From Sphingomonas sp. Root720 (GTDB lineage: Bacteria > Pseudomonadota > Alphaproteobacteria > Sphingomonadales > Sphingomonadaceae): a stretch of DNA of 64,000 bases. The position numbers and the translations under genes were made by a program. Below the pieces are notes generated by a model that saw nothing but the letters and a program-made list of their open reading frames with translations, was not told where the DNA came from and did not search any database. Location: the NCBI RefSeq assembly GCF_001428605.1, contig NZ_LMID01000017.1, forward strand, positions 38,456-102,455. Reading direction: 5' to 3'. Positions 52,849 through 61,834 of the stretch are shown here, one piece after another (within the stretch, counting starts at the first letter, position 1; every line of letters begins with the position of its first letter).

Positions 52849-53262
52849 TCAGAAGGGAATTTCGTCGTCATCGACCGAGCTGTCATTACCGCCTTGGTCG
52901 CCACTGGCGGGCTTGGCGCGGGTGAGGAAGGTCACCTCGTCGGCGATGATCTCGACGCCGTACCGCTCGATATTCTCGTTGTCGGTCCAGCGGGTGTAGT
53001 GGATGCGACCGCGCACCATCACCTTCATTCCCTTGTCGACATATTGCTCGACGGTCTTGCCGACGCCGTTGAAGCAGGTGATCCGGTGCCATTCGGTATC
53101 TTCGATCCGGCGGCCATTGTCGTCCTTGACGATCTTGCCGTTGCTGTCGCGCTTGGGCCGCGAGGTCGCGAGGCTGAAGTGGGTGATCTTGGTGCCGCCC
53201 TGGGTGGTGCGGGCTTCCGGCGTGGCGCCGACATTGCCGGCGAGGATGACGAGGTTCTGCAT
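52849..53262 (-). CDS. ssb: single-stranded DNA-binding protein
   Basis: A 137-residue OB-fold SSB (MQNLVILAGNVGATPEARTT, ITHFSLATSRPKRDSNGKIV, DTEWHRITCFN) with the acidic tip DDDEIPF that recruits partner proteins. Plasmid SSBs protect the incoming strand in the recipient. The ATG follows AAAAAAGGAACC. A hairpin lies in the leader and a 44-bp repeat about 120 bp upstream. Confidence 0.94.
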   Translation of the reverse strand: MQNLVILAGNVGATPEARTTQGGTKITHFSLATSRPKRDSNGKIVKDDNGRRIEDTEWHRITCFNGVGKTVEQYVDKGMKVMVRGRIHYTRWTDNENIERYGVEIIADEVTFLTRAKPASGDQGGNDSSVDDDEIPF

Positions 53263-53285
53263 GTCGAGGTTCCTTTTTTGAGTGC

Positions 53286-53304
53286 CGAAGGGACCGTCCC
53301 TTCG
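53286..53304 (-). promoter_or_regulatory. hairpin in the ssb leader
   Basis: CGAAGGGA and TCCCTTCG, a perfect 8-bp stem with a 3-nt loop, 24 bp before the ssb ATG. Possible mRNA structure or autoregulatory site. Confidence 0.45.
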
Positions 53305-53378
53305 ACTGACCCCCAAAAAAGGCGGGCATGGGCGGTGCTTCCACCGGAGCGCGTCAGCCGCGCAGGGGAACCCCGACA

Positions 53379-53422
53379 CAAGGGGTGGTGCGGGCAGCCG
53401 TGGCACACGGCAACTCGGCCCG
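53379..53422 (-). repeat. 44-bp conserved leader element, copy 1 (upstream of ssb)
   Basis: Identical to 55668-55711. It contains the hairpin GCCGTG-GCA-CACGGC nested between GGGC and GCCC. Both copies precede a minus-strand gene by about 110-120 bp. The remaining sequence to 53753 has no supported gene. Confidence 0.85.
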
Positions 53423-53753
53423 AAGGGGAGCGGGTTGGAAGAACCGAACGACCGACTTAGGGATCAGGTCAAAAAGAAGGGATGGTGACTTTGGTTCTAT
53501 GAACCCAAGAACCGGTGCAGAAACCTTGCCCTATCGCCGCGGCATGTCCCCGCCAGGCAGAGACTCCACAACTGGCCGTCAGCGCTCTTCCCACCTTGGA
53601 CTGTCGTCCGCAGCGAAGCGACGGCAACCCTCAAGGCGACAGACATAATGGCCGTCTGACGCACGGTACGCCGCAGGCCACCCCCATCCCCGGCTTCATG
53701 CGATCGGCGAGCGCCTTTTCAAACCGCGCACAGGATGAGGCGGTGGCGCGCCG

Positions 53754-54383
53754 TCACGCGATCTGCGCCCTGATCACGGCAAGGAGACGGTCGACGCAGT
53801 GAGAGGCGTCAGCCACATCGAAGGGTGACGCTCCGGCCCGGAACAAGGCGTCGATCTGGTGGCAGCGATAGGCCGGCGAAAGGATTGCGGCGAGTGCCGG
53901 CAATTCCGCAGGCAAACCAGACAGGCCCGCCTCCATCGCAAGCGCCAGGGCCTTTTCGAGGTCATGCCGAATATGGACACGGTTCCAGTCGTCGGCATAG
54001 CCGGCCTTCATCAGAAAGGCTTTGAGACCGAGTTCGATCGCGATCGCCAGCGAATGTGCGGCACTCGCGGGGGCGATCTTCACGCTACCCGCCGCACCGC
54101 GGGCAAATTCCCCAGCATTCGCCATGAAAATGGCGACCAGCGCCGGATCGGCGATCCCGGCGAAACGGCGCGCGGCCTCATCGAGCGTAACGGCAGGAAG
54201 TCCGATCAACCAGCGCGGCCCCGCGATATTGCGCAGATGGCGCAAATGCGCCGAATCTGGTTCATCGGTGTCCGTGCCGGCCGACCAGCGTAGCAGCAGC
54301 GCGGCCTTCCAGCAGCGCCCGTGACGCTGCCTGAAGGCCAGCAGCGCGCGCAGCTCCTCATCATGCAAATCGCGCATCATCAT
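53754..54383 (-). CDS. HEPN-like domain protein of the leader-type region
   Basis: A 209-residue protein. The N-terminal part (MRDLHDEELRALLAFRQRHG) is a plasmid-specific domain, followed by GPRWLIGLPAVTLDEAARRF. The C-terminal half (AAHSLAIAIELGLKAFLMKA, DDWNRVHIRHDLEKALALAM) looks like a HEPN helical bundle, with RHDLEKA where the R/H motif would be. The ribonuclease motif is not canonical. Start within an ATG triplet run (54383/54380/54377). Confidence 0.6.
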   Translation of the reverse strand: MMMRDLHDEELRALLAFRQRHGRCWKAALLLRWSAGTDTDEPDSAHLRHLRNIAGPRWLIGLPAVTLDEAARRFAGIADPALVAIFMANAGEFARGAAGSVKIAPASAAHSLAIAIELGLKAFLMKAGYADDWNRVHIRHDLEKALALAMEAGLSGLPAELPALAAILSPAYRCHQIDALFRAGASPFDVADASHCVDRLLAVIRAQIA

Positions 54384-54609
54384 CTCTCTCTAGTTCGTGG
54401 TAAGGGCGACAGCCGGCAAAGCGTCGGCAACGCGGATGGCTGGTGGACTTTGAACCGCGTCCCGGCCGCCAGCACGGCCGACGGGTTCCAGTGCTATTCA
54501 GCGACACCAAAAGGGCCTCGGCACCCTCCCCTCTCGCCTGCGGGAATCTCGAGAGGACGACGGTGAACGGAGCGAAAAAGGGCCGCCGGAAAACCGGCGG
54601 CCCGCGGCT

Positions 54610-55557
54610 TCAGCCCGCACCGCGACAGGCAGCTGCAGGAGGGCTTCCCAATGGGCCGCGGCGATCAACGACACGCAGTCCCCGAGCCTTGGCTTCGATG
54701 ACAAGCCGCTCCGTCACGCCGTTGCCCTGGAAGGCGACCACGAACCGCGGCTTGAGCGAGAGCATCTGCTCGTTGCGACGGAAGCCCGCGCGATCTCCGA
54801 GTTTGCGATCGAGACCGAACCGCACCTGCTGGATGCCATTCTGCTCGGCCCAGGACGCTGCAAGCCGCTCGATCCCCTTCATATCGCCGCCGTGTACGAG
54901 ATACATGTCCCCGACATGAGCGCGAACCTTGTTGAGAGTGGCCAGCAGGTTATCGGCGAACGTCTTCATATCTTCGTCGTTGGCGAAGGTGAGGCGGCCA
55001 CCGGCGAACACAACGGGCGTACCCTGCGCGGTGTTGGCGTTCAGAGCCCGCTCGCGGCGCGCTCGCAGGAAGGCATGGCCATCGACGATCCCGGCGGTGA
55101 CCCCGAGCGAGATGCGGTTGCCGGACGATGGCACCCACGATCTCCCGGTCTCCCGGATATAGTGCGCGGCGGCGGCATCGCGCATGATCTCGAAGGCACC
55201 AGCGGATTCCTCGACCTTCTTGGCGAGATCGATCTTTTCTTCCAAATTGGCCGTGCTGATTTCGGAGCCGTCCTGTTCGGCAAGGAGAAGGCGGATGTCG
55301 TCGGTCAACCGATCGACCAATCCGTGTTTCTTGGCGGCGGCGCGGTGGAAGAGGTTCACCAGGCCCCAGCCCAGGTCTTCGATGTCGCGCTCCAGCGAGG
55401 TGTTTCCCATCGTCGTGAAGAGATCGCTCCAGATTGCGGTAACGGTCTGCTCCAGCGCCTCGGTTGGTGGCGGCGCCATGCCAATGAGGTCTTCAGCGCG
55501 GGGTTCGAGGTGCCCTAGCTCCAGTGCCGCGAGTGCGGCTGCAAGCGATGTGGACAT
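54610..55557 (-). CDS. DUF2493 (SLOG-like) domain protein
   Basis: A 315-residue protein common in plasmid leader-type regions. The C-terminal ~120 residues are the DUF2493 domain (TPVVFAGGRLTFANDEDMKT, MYLVHGGDMKGIERLAASWA, FVVAFQGNGVTERLVIEAKA), a Rossmann-like nucleotide-binding fold. The N-terminus is helical. ATG 55557; the frame stays open further upstream through the 44-bp repeat but without similarity. Confidence 0.75.
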   Translation of the reverse strand: MSTSLAAALAALELGHLEPRAEDLIGMAPPPTEALEQTVTAIWSDLFTTMGNTSLERDIEDLGWGLVNLFHRAAAKKHGLVDRLTDDIRLLLAEQDGSEISTANLEEKIDLAKKVEESAGAFEIMRDAAAAHYIRETGRSWVPSSGNRISLGVTAGIVDGHAFLRARRERALNANTAQGTPVVFAGGRLTFANDEDMKTFADNLLATLNKVRAHVGDMYLVHGGDMKGIERLAASWAEQNGIQQVRFGLDRKLGDRAGFRRNEQMLSLKPRFVVAFQGNGVTERLVIEAKARGLRVVDRRGPLGSPPAAACRGAG

Positions 55558-55667
55558 GATAGCGAGCCTTTCTGTCTGTGCCGGCGGCCTCTCCGCCGGA
55601 TGCGCATCCTCCAGGCGCTCGCAAAAGAGGGGCTGGCACCGAGGCACAGCCGAGGGGAACTCGGGAA

Positions 55668-55711
55668 CAAGGGGTGGTGCGGGCAGCCGTGGCACACGGC
55701 AACTCGGCCCG
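55668..55711 (-). repeat. 44-bp conserved leader element, copy 2 (upstream of the DUF2493 gene)
   Basis: Same 44 bases as 53379-53422, at about 110 bp before the DUF2493 gene start. It carries the same stem-loop. Outside it the flanks diverge quickly except for a short GA-rich piece on one side. Confidence 0.85.
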
Positions 55712-55800
55712 CCGTTCGCGGGTTGCCAGCGCCTCGCGGGCGCCCATATGCGGCATCCTCTGGCGGGGAGGTGTCGGCACAGGCCGGTTTCGCCTTGTCT

Positions 55801-56247
55801 TCAGATACTGACGGATATCCGAAACGGAGGTATCTCCAACTCTGCCGCTGCGAGATGCGACAGCACCGCCGCATAGCTCCCGAGGCCGCGCACCGTTTCC
55901 GCCGAGATCAGGATCTCGTCATCGTCAGAGGCACTGAAACGCCGAATGGTCGTGCCGTCAAAGACCACCCGCTCCGGGCCGAACGCCCCAGGAGCGCCGC
56001 CAGCCCAGCGGGCGAAGACCAGGGCATGATCGACACAGAAAGTCTCGATCGCCTCGAACCGGCCCCAGGCGACCTCATGGTCGGCTAGGTATAGGGGAAC
56101 GCTCGTATCGAGATCGTCCGGATCGAACGCGGTCCCCTCCCAATCCGTGAAGGCACCGTCGCTCGCGACGGCAGCACAGAAGTCGGGGAGGAGGTCAGGG
56201 GACAGCGATCCGCCGATGCGGATCGCGACAGAAGCGCGATCGGCCAT
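55801..56247 (-). CDS. hypothetical acidic protein
   Basis: A 148-residue protein rich in Asp and Glu with DLLPDFCAAVASDGAFTDWE, LYLADHEVAWGRFEAIETFC and a tail EIPPFRISVSI. No recognised domain. It sits 26 bp upstream of the PAPS-reductase-like gene on the same strand (order of transcription: this one after the 44-bp element, before none). Confidence 0.55.
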   Translation of the reverse strand: MADRASVAIRIGGSLSPDLLPDFCAAVASDGAFTDWEGTAFDPDDLDTSVPLYLADHEVAWGRFEAIETFCVDHALVFARWAGGAPGAFGPERVVFDGTTIRRFSASDDDEILISAETVRGLGSYAAVLSHLAAAELEIPPFRISVSI

Positions 56248-56273
56248 GAGAGTCTCCGTAGCTAGTGAGGGGG

Positions 56274-57197
56274 TCAGCCTGCGGACTGACCCCGGTGGAA
56301 TGCGTCGAGCCAGCGCGCCATCGACATACGCTGCTCGACGGGCTTGCGGGCTTGCGCCGCCTGGAACGCGACCAGCGCGAGCGGTGCATCCGCAACGATC
56401 CGATCAACCTCGCACGGCGAGAGAAGGCCGTGTTGACGGATATAGGCGGTGATATTGCCCGGTCTCGGTGTCGCCCCGCCTCGCCCGACAACGGGCTTGC
56501 GCCAGAGGCCATCGATCGTGCGCAAGCGCGGTTTTGCGCGAGCCTCCATCAGAACGATGGTGCGAAGCTCATCCTTGGAGAGCACATCCACCTCGTGCGG
56601 CCGCATTGCGGGACAGAAGAAACATGAGGATTTGGGCGGTATAGGGAGGCCCGCACGCTCAATGCGCGCAGTGCAATCCGCCCGGGTCCAACCCAGTTCA
56701 CGAAGGGGATACCGATAATCATAGCGAGGGTCGGCATATCCTTCGGCATGCGCGTAGCGTCGCTGATCGGCACTGGAACAGTCATAGCCGATCAGTTTGA
56801 CGACACGTCCGCCTTCTCTCCAGCACCGTATCGCGGGCGCCCATTGCGCCGTCCATTTGTCCTGGGGCGCCACCTTCCATTTGAGCGAGCACGACCCCCG
56901 CCCAAATGCCTTGGACGGCAGGGTGGCGTTGGTCAGCATGTTGGTGCCCAAGCTATCATAGGGCGGCCAATGCTTGAAATTTCGCGGTTCGTAGCGGACG
57001 ATGTCGGACGCGACATCGTGACGGTCCATCCAACGACGAAAGACAGGGATGAACGCGTAGGTATCGGTCTTCTCGGAACCGGTATCGGCGAACAACACCA
57101 TATCGATCGGCTCGCCTCGTTCGACGAGCTCGATGATCATGGCGGTAGAATCGACGCCCGCGCCCCAGGCCGCGATCACCGGGGCGCGCTCAACCAT
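56274..57197 (-). CDS. PAPS-reductase-like adenosine-phosphosulfate/PP-loop protein
   Basis: A 307-residue PP-loop superfamily protein: AAWGAGVDSTAMIIELVERG holds the PP-loop (residues 11-18), IDMVLFADTGSEKTDTYAFI is the family's Asp-Thr-Gly strand, and KSSCFFCPAMRPHEVD gives a Cys-x2-Cys. It resembles the PAPS-reductase/DndC-type group often found on plasmids and phages. A thiolation or nucleotide-transfer role is possible; no sulfur partner genes are adjacent. It overlaps the upstream gene by 8 nt. Confidence 0.75.
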   Translation of the reverse strand: MVERAPVIAAWGAGVDSTAMIIELVERGEPIDMVLFADTGSEKTDTYAFIPVFRRWMDRHDVASDIVRYEPRNFKHWPPYDSLGTNMLTNATLPSKAFGRGSCSLKWKVAPQDKWTAQWAPAIRCWREGGRVVKLIGYDCSSADQRRYAHAEGYADPRYDYRYPLRELGWTRADCTARIERAGLPIPPKSSCFFCPAMRPHEVDVLSKDELRTIVLMEARAKPRLRTIDGLWRKPVVGRGGATPRPGNITAYIRQHGLLSPCEVDRIVADAPLALVAFQAAQARKPVEQRMSMARWLDAFHRGQSAG

Positions 57198-57801
57198 CGG
57201 TCGAGTCCTTCGGGACAATGGCCGGGTTGATAAGCCGGTATGCGCGCGTCCTGAGCTTTGCGATCCGGCACACGGCGCCGGTTGTGGGATCGCGAAACAG
57301 CGGTGCCTTGCCCTTCGGATTGGCAATGACCGTGAAGCGGTTGCGATCTTCGCCGTCATTGAAACGGATGGACTCGTCGAACACGATGGTCTGTCCCGGT
57401 TTCGGGGCCGGCTTCGCGCGTTCGAGCTTGCGGCGAACCAGGTTGGCACGACAGCGTGCGCGCCATTCGGAAGCGTAGAGGCTGTCGGTCTCGGTCAATT
57501 CATCGAGAATTGCAGCAGGGCAGTCGCTTTCGCACGGTCCCATCGTTTCCGTCATGTCTTTGTAGCCGAACGTGCAGCCCTCGCGCGCGCCGGTGCTTTG
57601 CCGGGTCAGGCACACGACGGCGAATACGGCCCGAGCGCCGGACGCCTCGATCCGTTCGCATGCCGCGTAATAGGTCGAGCCGACCATCGAAGACGCGAGA
57701 ACCGTGAGACGATGATCCGCGTGCGCATAGGTGAACTGGTTGTCGAGATAGGAGCGCGGGGTGGCGTAGCAACCCATATCGCGCATGAAGAGCCAACCCA
57801 T
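57190..57801 (-). CDS. conserved plasmid protein (DUF6927-like), coupled to the PAPS-reductase-like gene
   Basis: A 203-residue protein, MGWLFMRDMGCYATPRSYLD, with cysteines in YAACERIEASGARAVFAVVC and MGPCESDCPAAIL, and a C-terminal beta region (RFTVIANPKGKAPLFRDPTT). The 8-nt overlap with the downstream PP-loop gene suggests the two act together. No known reaction. Confidence 0.62.
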   Translation of the reverse strand: MGWLFMRDMGCYATPRSYLDNQFTYAHADHRLTVLASSMVGSTYYAACERIEASGARAVFAVVCLTRQSTGAREGCTFGYKDMTETMGPCESDCPAAILDELTETDSLYASEWRARCRANLVRRKLERAKPAPKPGQTIVFDESIRFNDGEDRNRFTVIANPKGKAPLFRDPTTGAVCRIAKLRTRAYRLINPAIVPKDSTDG

Positions 57802-57826
57802 GAGAGATCTCCTGCAATTGCGGGGT

Positions 57827-58462
57827 TCAGGCGGCGGCCGCGAGGCGCACAGCGCCGATATCGACGGGCGTGCCGGCAAGCCGGCGCTGGAACGCGGCCA
57901 CGTCGAGCAATTCAGCGATTGGCGCGCGGTGGGGCTTGCCAACCTCCTGCCCGTCGCGACACCGGCTGATCGATACTTCGCTGTCCGGAAGGAAGCCGCG
58001 CGGGACGACGCGAACGGCGAGATCCGCGTGACGCAGCTCTGTTGTGCCGTCTTCGTGATCGGCACCCATGACGGTGTTGATACGAGCCTCGTCCGCGTCG
58101 AGGCCGATAGCCGTCGCGAGACGTGCAAGCGCGCGGCGCGCCTGATAGTGGAAGGTACGTTTGGCGTGGTAGTTTCCGCCGACGCTCTGCCCGGCGATGT
58201 CGAGCAGCGCTGGCGCGGCGGCGACCGCCAGGCGATCCGCTTCGCAACGGAGGCGAAGGGCGTTCACGCTGGGCGTATCGCGTTCGGCAACGTCTGCCAG
58301 ATGGCGGATGAGAAGAAGGATTGCCGCGTCGCCGGCGACAGGCTTGCCGGCACGCTGACAATCGTCGACGGCGGCGTTGAGGGCGTGGAGCGCCGCCGGC
58401 AGATGGTCCAGACCGGCGGGGGAAAGGGCCTGATTGTGGCGGTAGAGCGTATCGTAGAACAT
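57827..58462 (-). CDS. hypothetical leader-region protein
   Basis: A 211-residue protein (MFYDTLYRHNQALSPAGLDH). Ala/Leu-rich helices and no recognised motif. ATG 58462 is preceded by GGGAGGCTCCC. It starts the three-gene run 57827-56274 on the minus strand, 25 bp before the next start. Confidence 0.6.
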   Translation of the reverse strand: MFYDTLYRHNQALSPAGLDHLPAALHALNAAVDDCQRAGKPVAGDAAILLLIRHLADVAERDTPSVNALRLRCEADRLAVAAAPALLDIAGQSVGGNYHAKRTFHYQARRALARLATAIGLDADEARINTVMGADHEDGTTELRHADLAVRVVPRGFLPDSEVSISRCRDGQEVGKPHRAPIAELLDVAAFQRRLAGTPVDIGAVRLAAAA

Positions 58463-58593
58463 GGGAGCCTCCCTCTGAGCGCCCTGGCGCGCTCAAAAAG
58501 CCGAAGGCTCCCTCTCCTCCCCTGTCCTTGCGTGGCTGAACGCTGCGGCGAACCGTCGGTAGCCGACGGGGCCTGGGCGGGTGATCGCGGCGA

Positions 58594-59517
58594 TCATGCT
58601 GCTTCACGGATCTGTTCCTGAACGTCGTCCGACGTGGCGAGGCCAGTTGCGCGGAGCAGAAAGGCGGCGGCCGCTTCGGCTTTTGCCGCAGCCGTCATGA
58701 TGGCACGGGAATCCTTGCGCAGCACCGCGAGCCACGAGCCGATATACGCTGCATGATCGTCAATATGGGTGGTCGGGAGGCCGAGATCCGCGCCGAGCAA
58801 GGCGGATGTCATCTCGGCGCAAAGCTCTTCGAAAGCGTAGGCGTTGTCGCCGAATTTCCTGCCGAACTCTCGGTTTAGCCGGTCAGGATGGCCGGTCCAA
58901 TGCCCTGCCTCATGCGCCAACGTCGACGCGAAATACGCGCGGGTGGAAAACAACGCGACGGGCGGCATCGTGATGCTATCGGCCACGCGGTCATAAAAAG
59001 CCCGATCGCCGCTCTGGTGAACCTTCGCCGGAAGGGCATCGAGAAAGCGCTCCGCGCGATCCGGCAACTCGTCGTCAGGGGCGACCACGTTGACCGGGCA
59101 TGGATAAAATTTCTCCGGCAGCCCCTCGATCTGATCGGCATTGAAGACGGCATAGGATCGCAGCACCCGGCGCATTTCGTCGGTGGTGTCCCCGGTAACG
59201 GGCGATTCCACGATCTTGCTGTACGATTTGTAGAAGATGGCGATCTGCGACCGCTCGCCTTCGCGCACCTGACCGCCCAGCGCCTGCGACTGCTTGTAGG
59301 TCATCCAGGTGCGCGAATGGTAGCCCGCCCCTTCGGCGCAGAGCCACAGCCAGAAGCAATTGATGCCCTTGTACGGGTCGCCGGTCGCGCGAAGTGGACG
59401 GCCGCCAAGGCCAGGTCGCCACGGCTTCACCCAAGGGCGCACGCCGGATTCGAGTTTGTCGATGATCGCGTTTGTGATGGTGTCGGCGGGCGACGGTTTA
59501 TCGGTGGTCTTTGCCAC
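58594..59517 (-). CDS. ArdC-like antirestriction / zincin-like metalloprotease
   Basis: A 307-residue protein with the ArdC N-terminal ssDNA-binding domain (PADTITNAIIDKLESGVRPW, YKGINCFWLWLCAEGAGY) and a zincin C-terminal domain with HEAGH (His202, Glu203, His206; ASTLAHEAGHWTGHPDRLNR). ArdC proteins bind the entering single strand and shield it from restriction. GTG start at 59517 supported by AGGAGAAA. Confidence 0.88.
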   Translation of the reverse strand: MAKTTDKPSPADTITNAIIDKLESGVRPWVKPWRPGLGGRPLRATGDPYKGINCFWLWLCAEGAGYHSRTWMTYKQSQALGGQVREGERSQIAIFYKSYSKIVESPVTGDTTDEMRRVLRSYAVFNADQIEGLPEKFYPCPVNVVAPDDELPDRAERFLDALPAKVHQSGDRAFYDRVADSITMPPVALFSTRAYFASTLAHEAGHWTGHPDRLNREFGRKFGDNAYAFEELCAEMTSALLGADLGLPTTHIDDHAAYIGSWLAVLRKDSRAIMTAAAKAEAAAAFLLRATGLATSDDVQEQIREAA

Positions 59518-59656
59518 AGCAATTTCTCCTGATCTGGTAGAGGCGAGCCCGGAGCAGCGCCCTCCCCTCTGAGAGGCCGCCGTCGGGGCACAAAAGGAGG
59601 GGCGGCACTCCGCGAAGAGTGCCGCCCCCAGTCGCCTCGAACTGTGCAAGCGGGCG

Positions 59657-61711
59657 TCAGGCCGCCTCGCTCAAATCCTCCTGACCGTCGTGCGTCGCAT
59701 CATCAGGGTCGGACTCCTCGTCACCATCATCGCCGGGATCGACGTCATCGCCCTCGTCGATGAAGGTCGAGCGCAGCGCGATGGTCTCTGGCGTTTCGAT
59801 GGCATCGAAGCGCATCGCATCCGGCAGCCAAGCCGCCGCCTTTTCGCGGACCTCGGCCTCGACGATCCCCTGCCCGTTGCAGAGCGAGGCGCAGGTCGCG
59901 GCAAGGTCGCCCTTCTTGGCGTCCTTGTAGCGCCCGCGCAGGATCGGCCCGCCAATGTCCTCGAGCGCGTCGAGCATGACGTCCTTTTTGACGCGGCCGA
60001 AGAAATTCTCGGCCGTGGGGCGCCACCAATGCTCGACCTGGATGTCGAGCGCGCGGCCAAGATGGTCGTGGAATCCGTTTGACCGTCCGCCCTCGGCAAC
60101 ATTCAGGCTCGGCTCCAGCGTGCGAGCGATCGAGAAGGCCACCCAATTGCCGCGGGCCTCGTCGTCGAGCGCGCGGAAGGCGTCGAACCGTTCGGTCATG
60201 GTCTTGTGACCGGCCCAGCTCGTATCGAGACGCTGGCGCTGGTCCTCGATGGTCTGCGACGCCATCGACCCTTCGTCACGGAAGCCGAAGATCGGGAATT
60301 GCGCCCCGCTAGACTTGAGCGTCGAGTGATTGCGGACGTAGTTCTGCTCGAAGACGACATTCTGCGCCATCAGGAAGATGGTCAGGTCCAGCGCCAGCGC
60401 CGGATCGCTGGCGATGTGGGCGACGAGGATCTGTCGCCGCTGGGTCGCCAGCTCGTCGATCAGCGTAGCACTGAGTTTGGGTCCATGGTCGATGTCGCCG
60501 GCGCCGTCGTCACCATTGCCACCGCCCGTCACCTTGGGCGGAGCATTTGGATCGACGACTGGCTTCTCACTGAACATGCGGGTGTGAACGCGGGCTTCCC
60601 CATCACCGCCGATATAGACAAACGTCCCGATCTGCCCCCGGACCGCCGGATCGATCTCGCGACGGCATTTCTCGATGCTTTCAAGTTCCCGTTCGATTTC
60701 GTCGAGACGATCGTTCGCGGCCTCGGCTTCCGGCGTCCCGTCGGTCAGTTCGCCTTCAAGCTGCTCGACGAGTTGGTCATTTTCGGCCGAAAGCGCATCG
60801 ACACGCGCGCTTTCCGCTTCGCTGAGCGGCCGCGCGGGCGCGTGAAACTCGTGAAGCTGTCGCTCGAGATCATAGGGAACGTGGGTGGCCGCGATCGGCG
60901 TCACGAAGGCAAGGCCCTCGGCCTGTGCGAGTTCGGCTGCGGCCGCCTCCAGTTTTTTGCCGGCAAGATCTTCGAGAAGATCGACGTCGATCCAGTTCTC
61001 GTCCCCCTCGGCGGCAAAGAGATCACCTTCGATGCGGCCGCCTGCCGCGACATAGGCATCGCGACCGATGAACCGCGCCTTGGCATCGTTCGCCTTGATC
61101 GTGCCGTTGAGGATCGCACGCCGGATGTTGTCGGGCTGATCGCCATAATAGGAGGTGCTCATCTGTGCGAAGACGCGAGCCTGACGATCGATGTCGCTCG
61201 TCACGGCATAGGCCTGGGCGACACCCAGGGTGATTTCGCCGGCGGCGAGAGCCTGGAACACGCTTGGTGCAAGCTCGGCAAGCCGCACCCGCTGCTCGAC
61301 GAAGCGGGTGGTGACGCCCTGTCGCTTGGCAACGTCCTCGGCGGTCATCCCCTTCTGGATGAGGAAGTTGAACGCGGTGCTTTCATCCGCCGGGTTCATC
61401 GGAACGCGCTGAAAATTCTCGGTGAGGCTCGCCTCGACCGAGTTGTCGTCGTCGGTAAGGACGAGGACGGGCACGACATGGTCGACGGGCAGAGTGCCCT
61501 GTTCGATCAGGCTCTGGAGTGCGCGCAGCCGGCGCCCGCCCGCCTTGACGGTGAAATGGCCCGCTTTTTTGAGCGGGGTAACGATGAGATTCTGCAACAA
61601 GCCTTGCGTTGCGATGCTGGCGGCTAGGGCTTCGATACCGGCCTCCCGGCTCGATTTACGGACATTGTCTTTCGACAGCGAGAGGTTCTTGACCTTCACG
61701 GACTGGATCAT
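59657..61711 (-). CDS. ParB/Srx-domain protein of the leader-type region
   Basis: A 684-residue protein. The N-terminal ~200 residues are a ParB-type fold (VKVKNLSLSKDNVRKSSREA, AGGRRLRALQSLI, ASLTENFQRVPMNPADESTA, with helix-turn-helix MTAEDVAKRQGVTTRFVEQR). A long coiled, Glu-rich middle (LEGELTDGTPEAEAANDRLD) and a C-terminal plasmid-specific domain follow. This family is common next to ArdC and Strawberry-notch genes; it is distinct from the partition ParB at 45.4 kb. CTPase or nuclease activity cannot be judged. Confidence 0.82.
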   Translation of the reverse strand: MIQSVKVKNLSLSKDNVRKSSREAGIEALAASIATQGLLQNLIVTPLKKAGHFTVKAGGRRLRALQSLIEQGTLPVDHVVPVLVLTDDDNSVEASLTENFQRVPMNPADESTAFNFLIQKGMTAEDVAKRQGVTTRFVEQRVRLAELAPSVFQALAAGEITLGVAQAYAVTSDIDRQARVFAQMSTSYYGDQPDNIRRAILNGTIKANDAKARFIGRDAYVAAGGRIEGDLFAAEGDENWIDVDLLEDLAGKKLEAAAAELAQAEGLAFVTPIAATHVPYDLERQLHEFHAPARPLSEAESARVDALSAENDQLVEQLEGELTDGTPEAEAANDRLDEIERELESIEKCRREIDPAVRGQIGTFVYIGGDGEARVHTRMFSEKPVVDPNAPPKVTGGGNGDDGAGDIDHGPKLSATLIDELATQRRQILVAHIASDPALALDLTIFLMAQNVVFEQNYVRNHSTLKSSGAQFPIFGFRDEGSMASQTIEDQRQRLDTSWAGHKTMTERFDAFRALDDEARGNWVAFSIARTLEPSLNVAEGGRSNGFHDHLGRALDIQVEHWWRPTAENFFGRVKKDVMLDALEDIGGPILRGRYKDAKKGDLAATCASLCNGQGIVEAEVREKAAAWLPDAMRFDAIETPETIALRSTFIDEGDDVDPGDDGDEESDPDDATHDGQEDLSEAA

Positions 61712-61834
61712 CTTTCGTCTCCATCTGGAACTGGCGCGCCGCCTCGACGGTCACGCGAGCCTGCTCACCAGGCCCACAAAGCCGAAGGCCCCCTCCCCTC
61801 TCCTGCGCTGGGCGCGGAGAGAGGACCTGGATCG

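Noticed and set aside
53262..53406. N-terminal extensions of ssb and the DUF2493 protein through the 44-bp repeat, both beginning MPRLPAPPLV
   Set aside because: The shared peptide results from the repeated DNA; SSB starts at MQNLVILAGN in its family, and good starts exist downstream.
60206..61627. Long plus-strand open frame of over 470 codons opposite the ParB-like gene
   Set aside because: It is antisense to a gene with clear family motifs, has no recognisable domain and mirrors the high-GC codon bias of the real gene.
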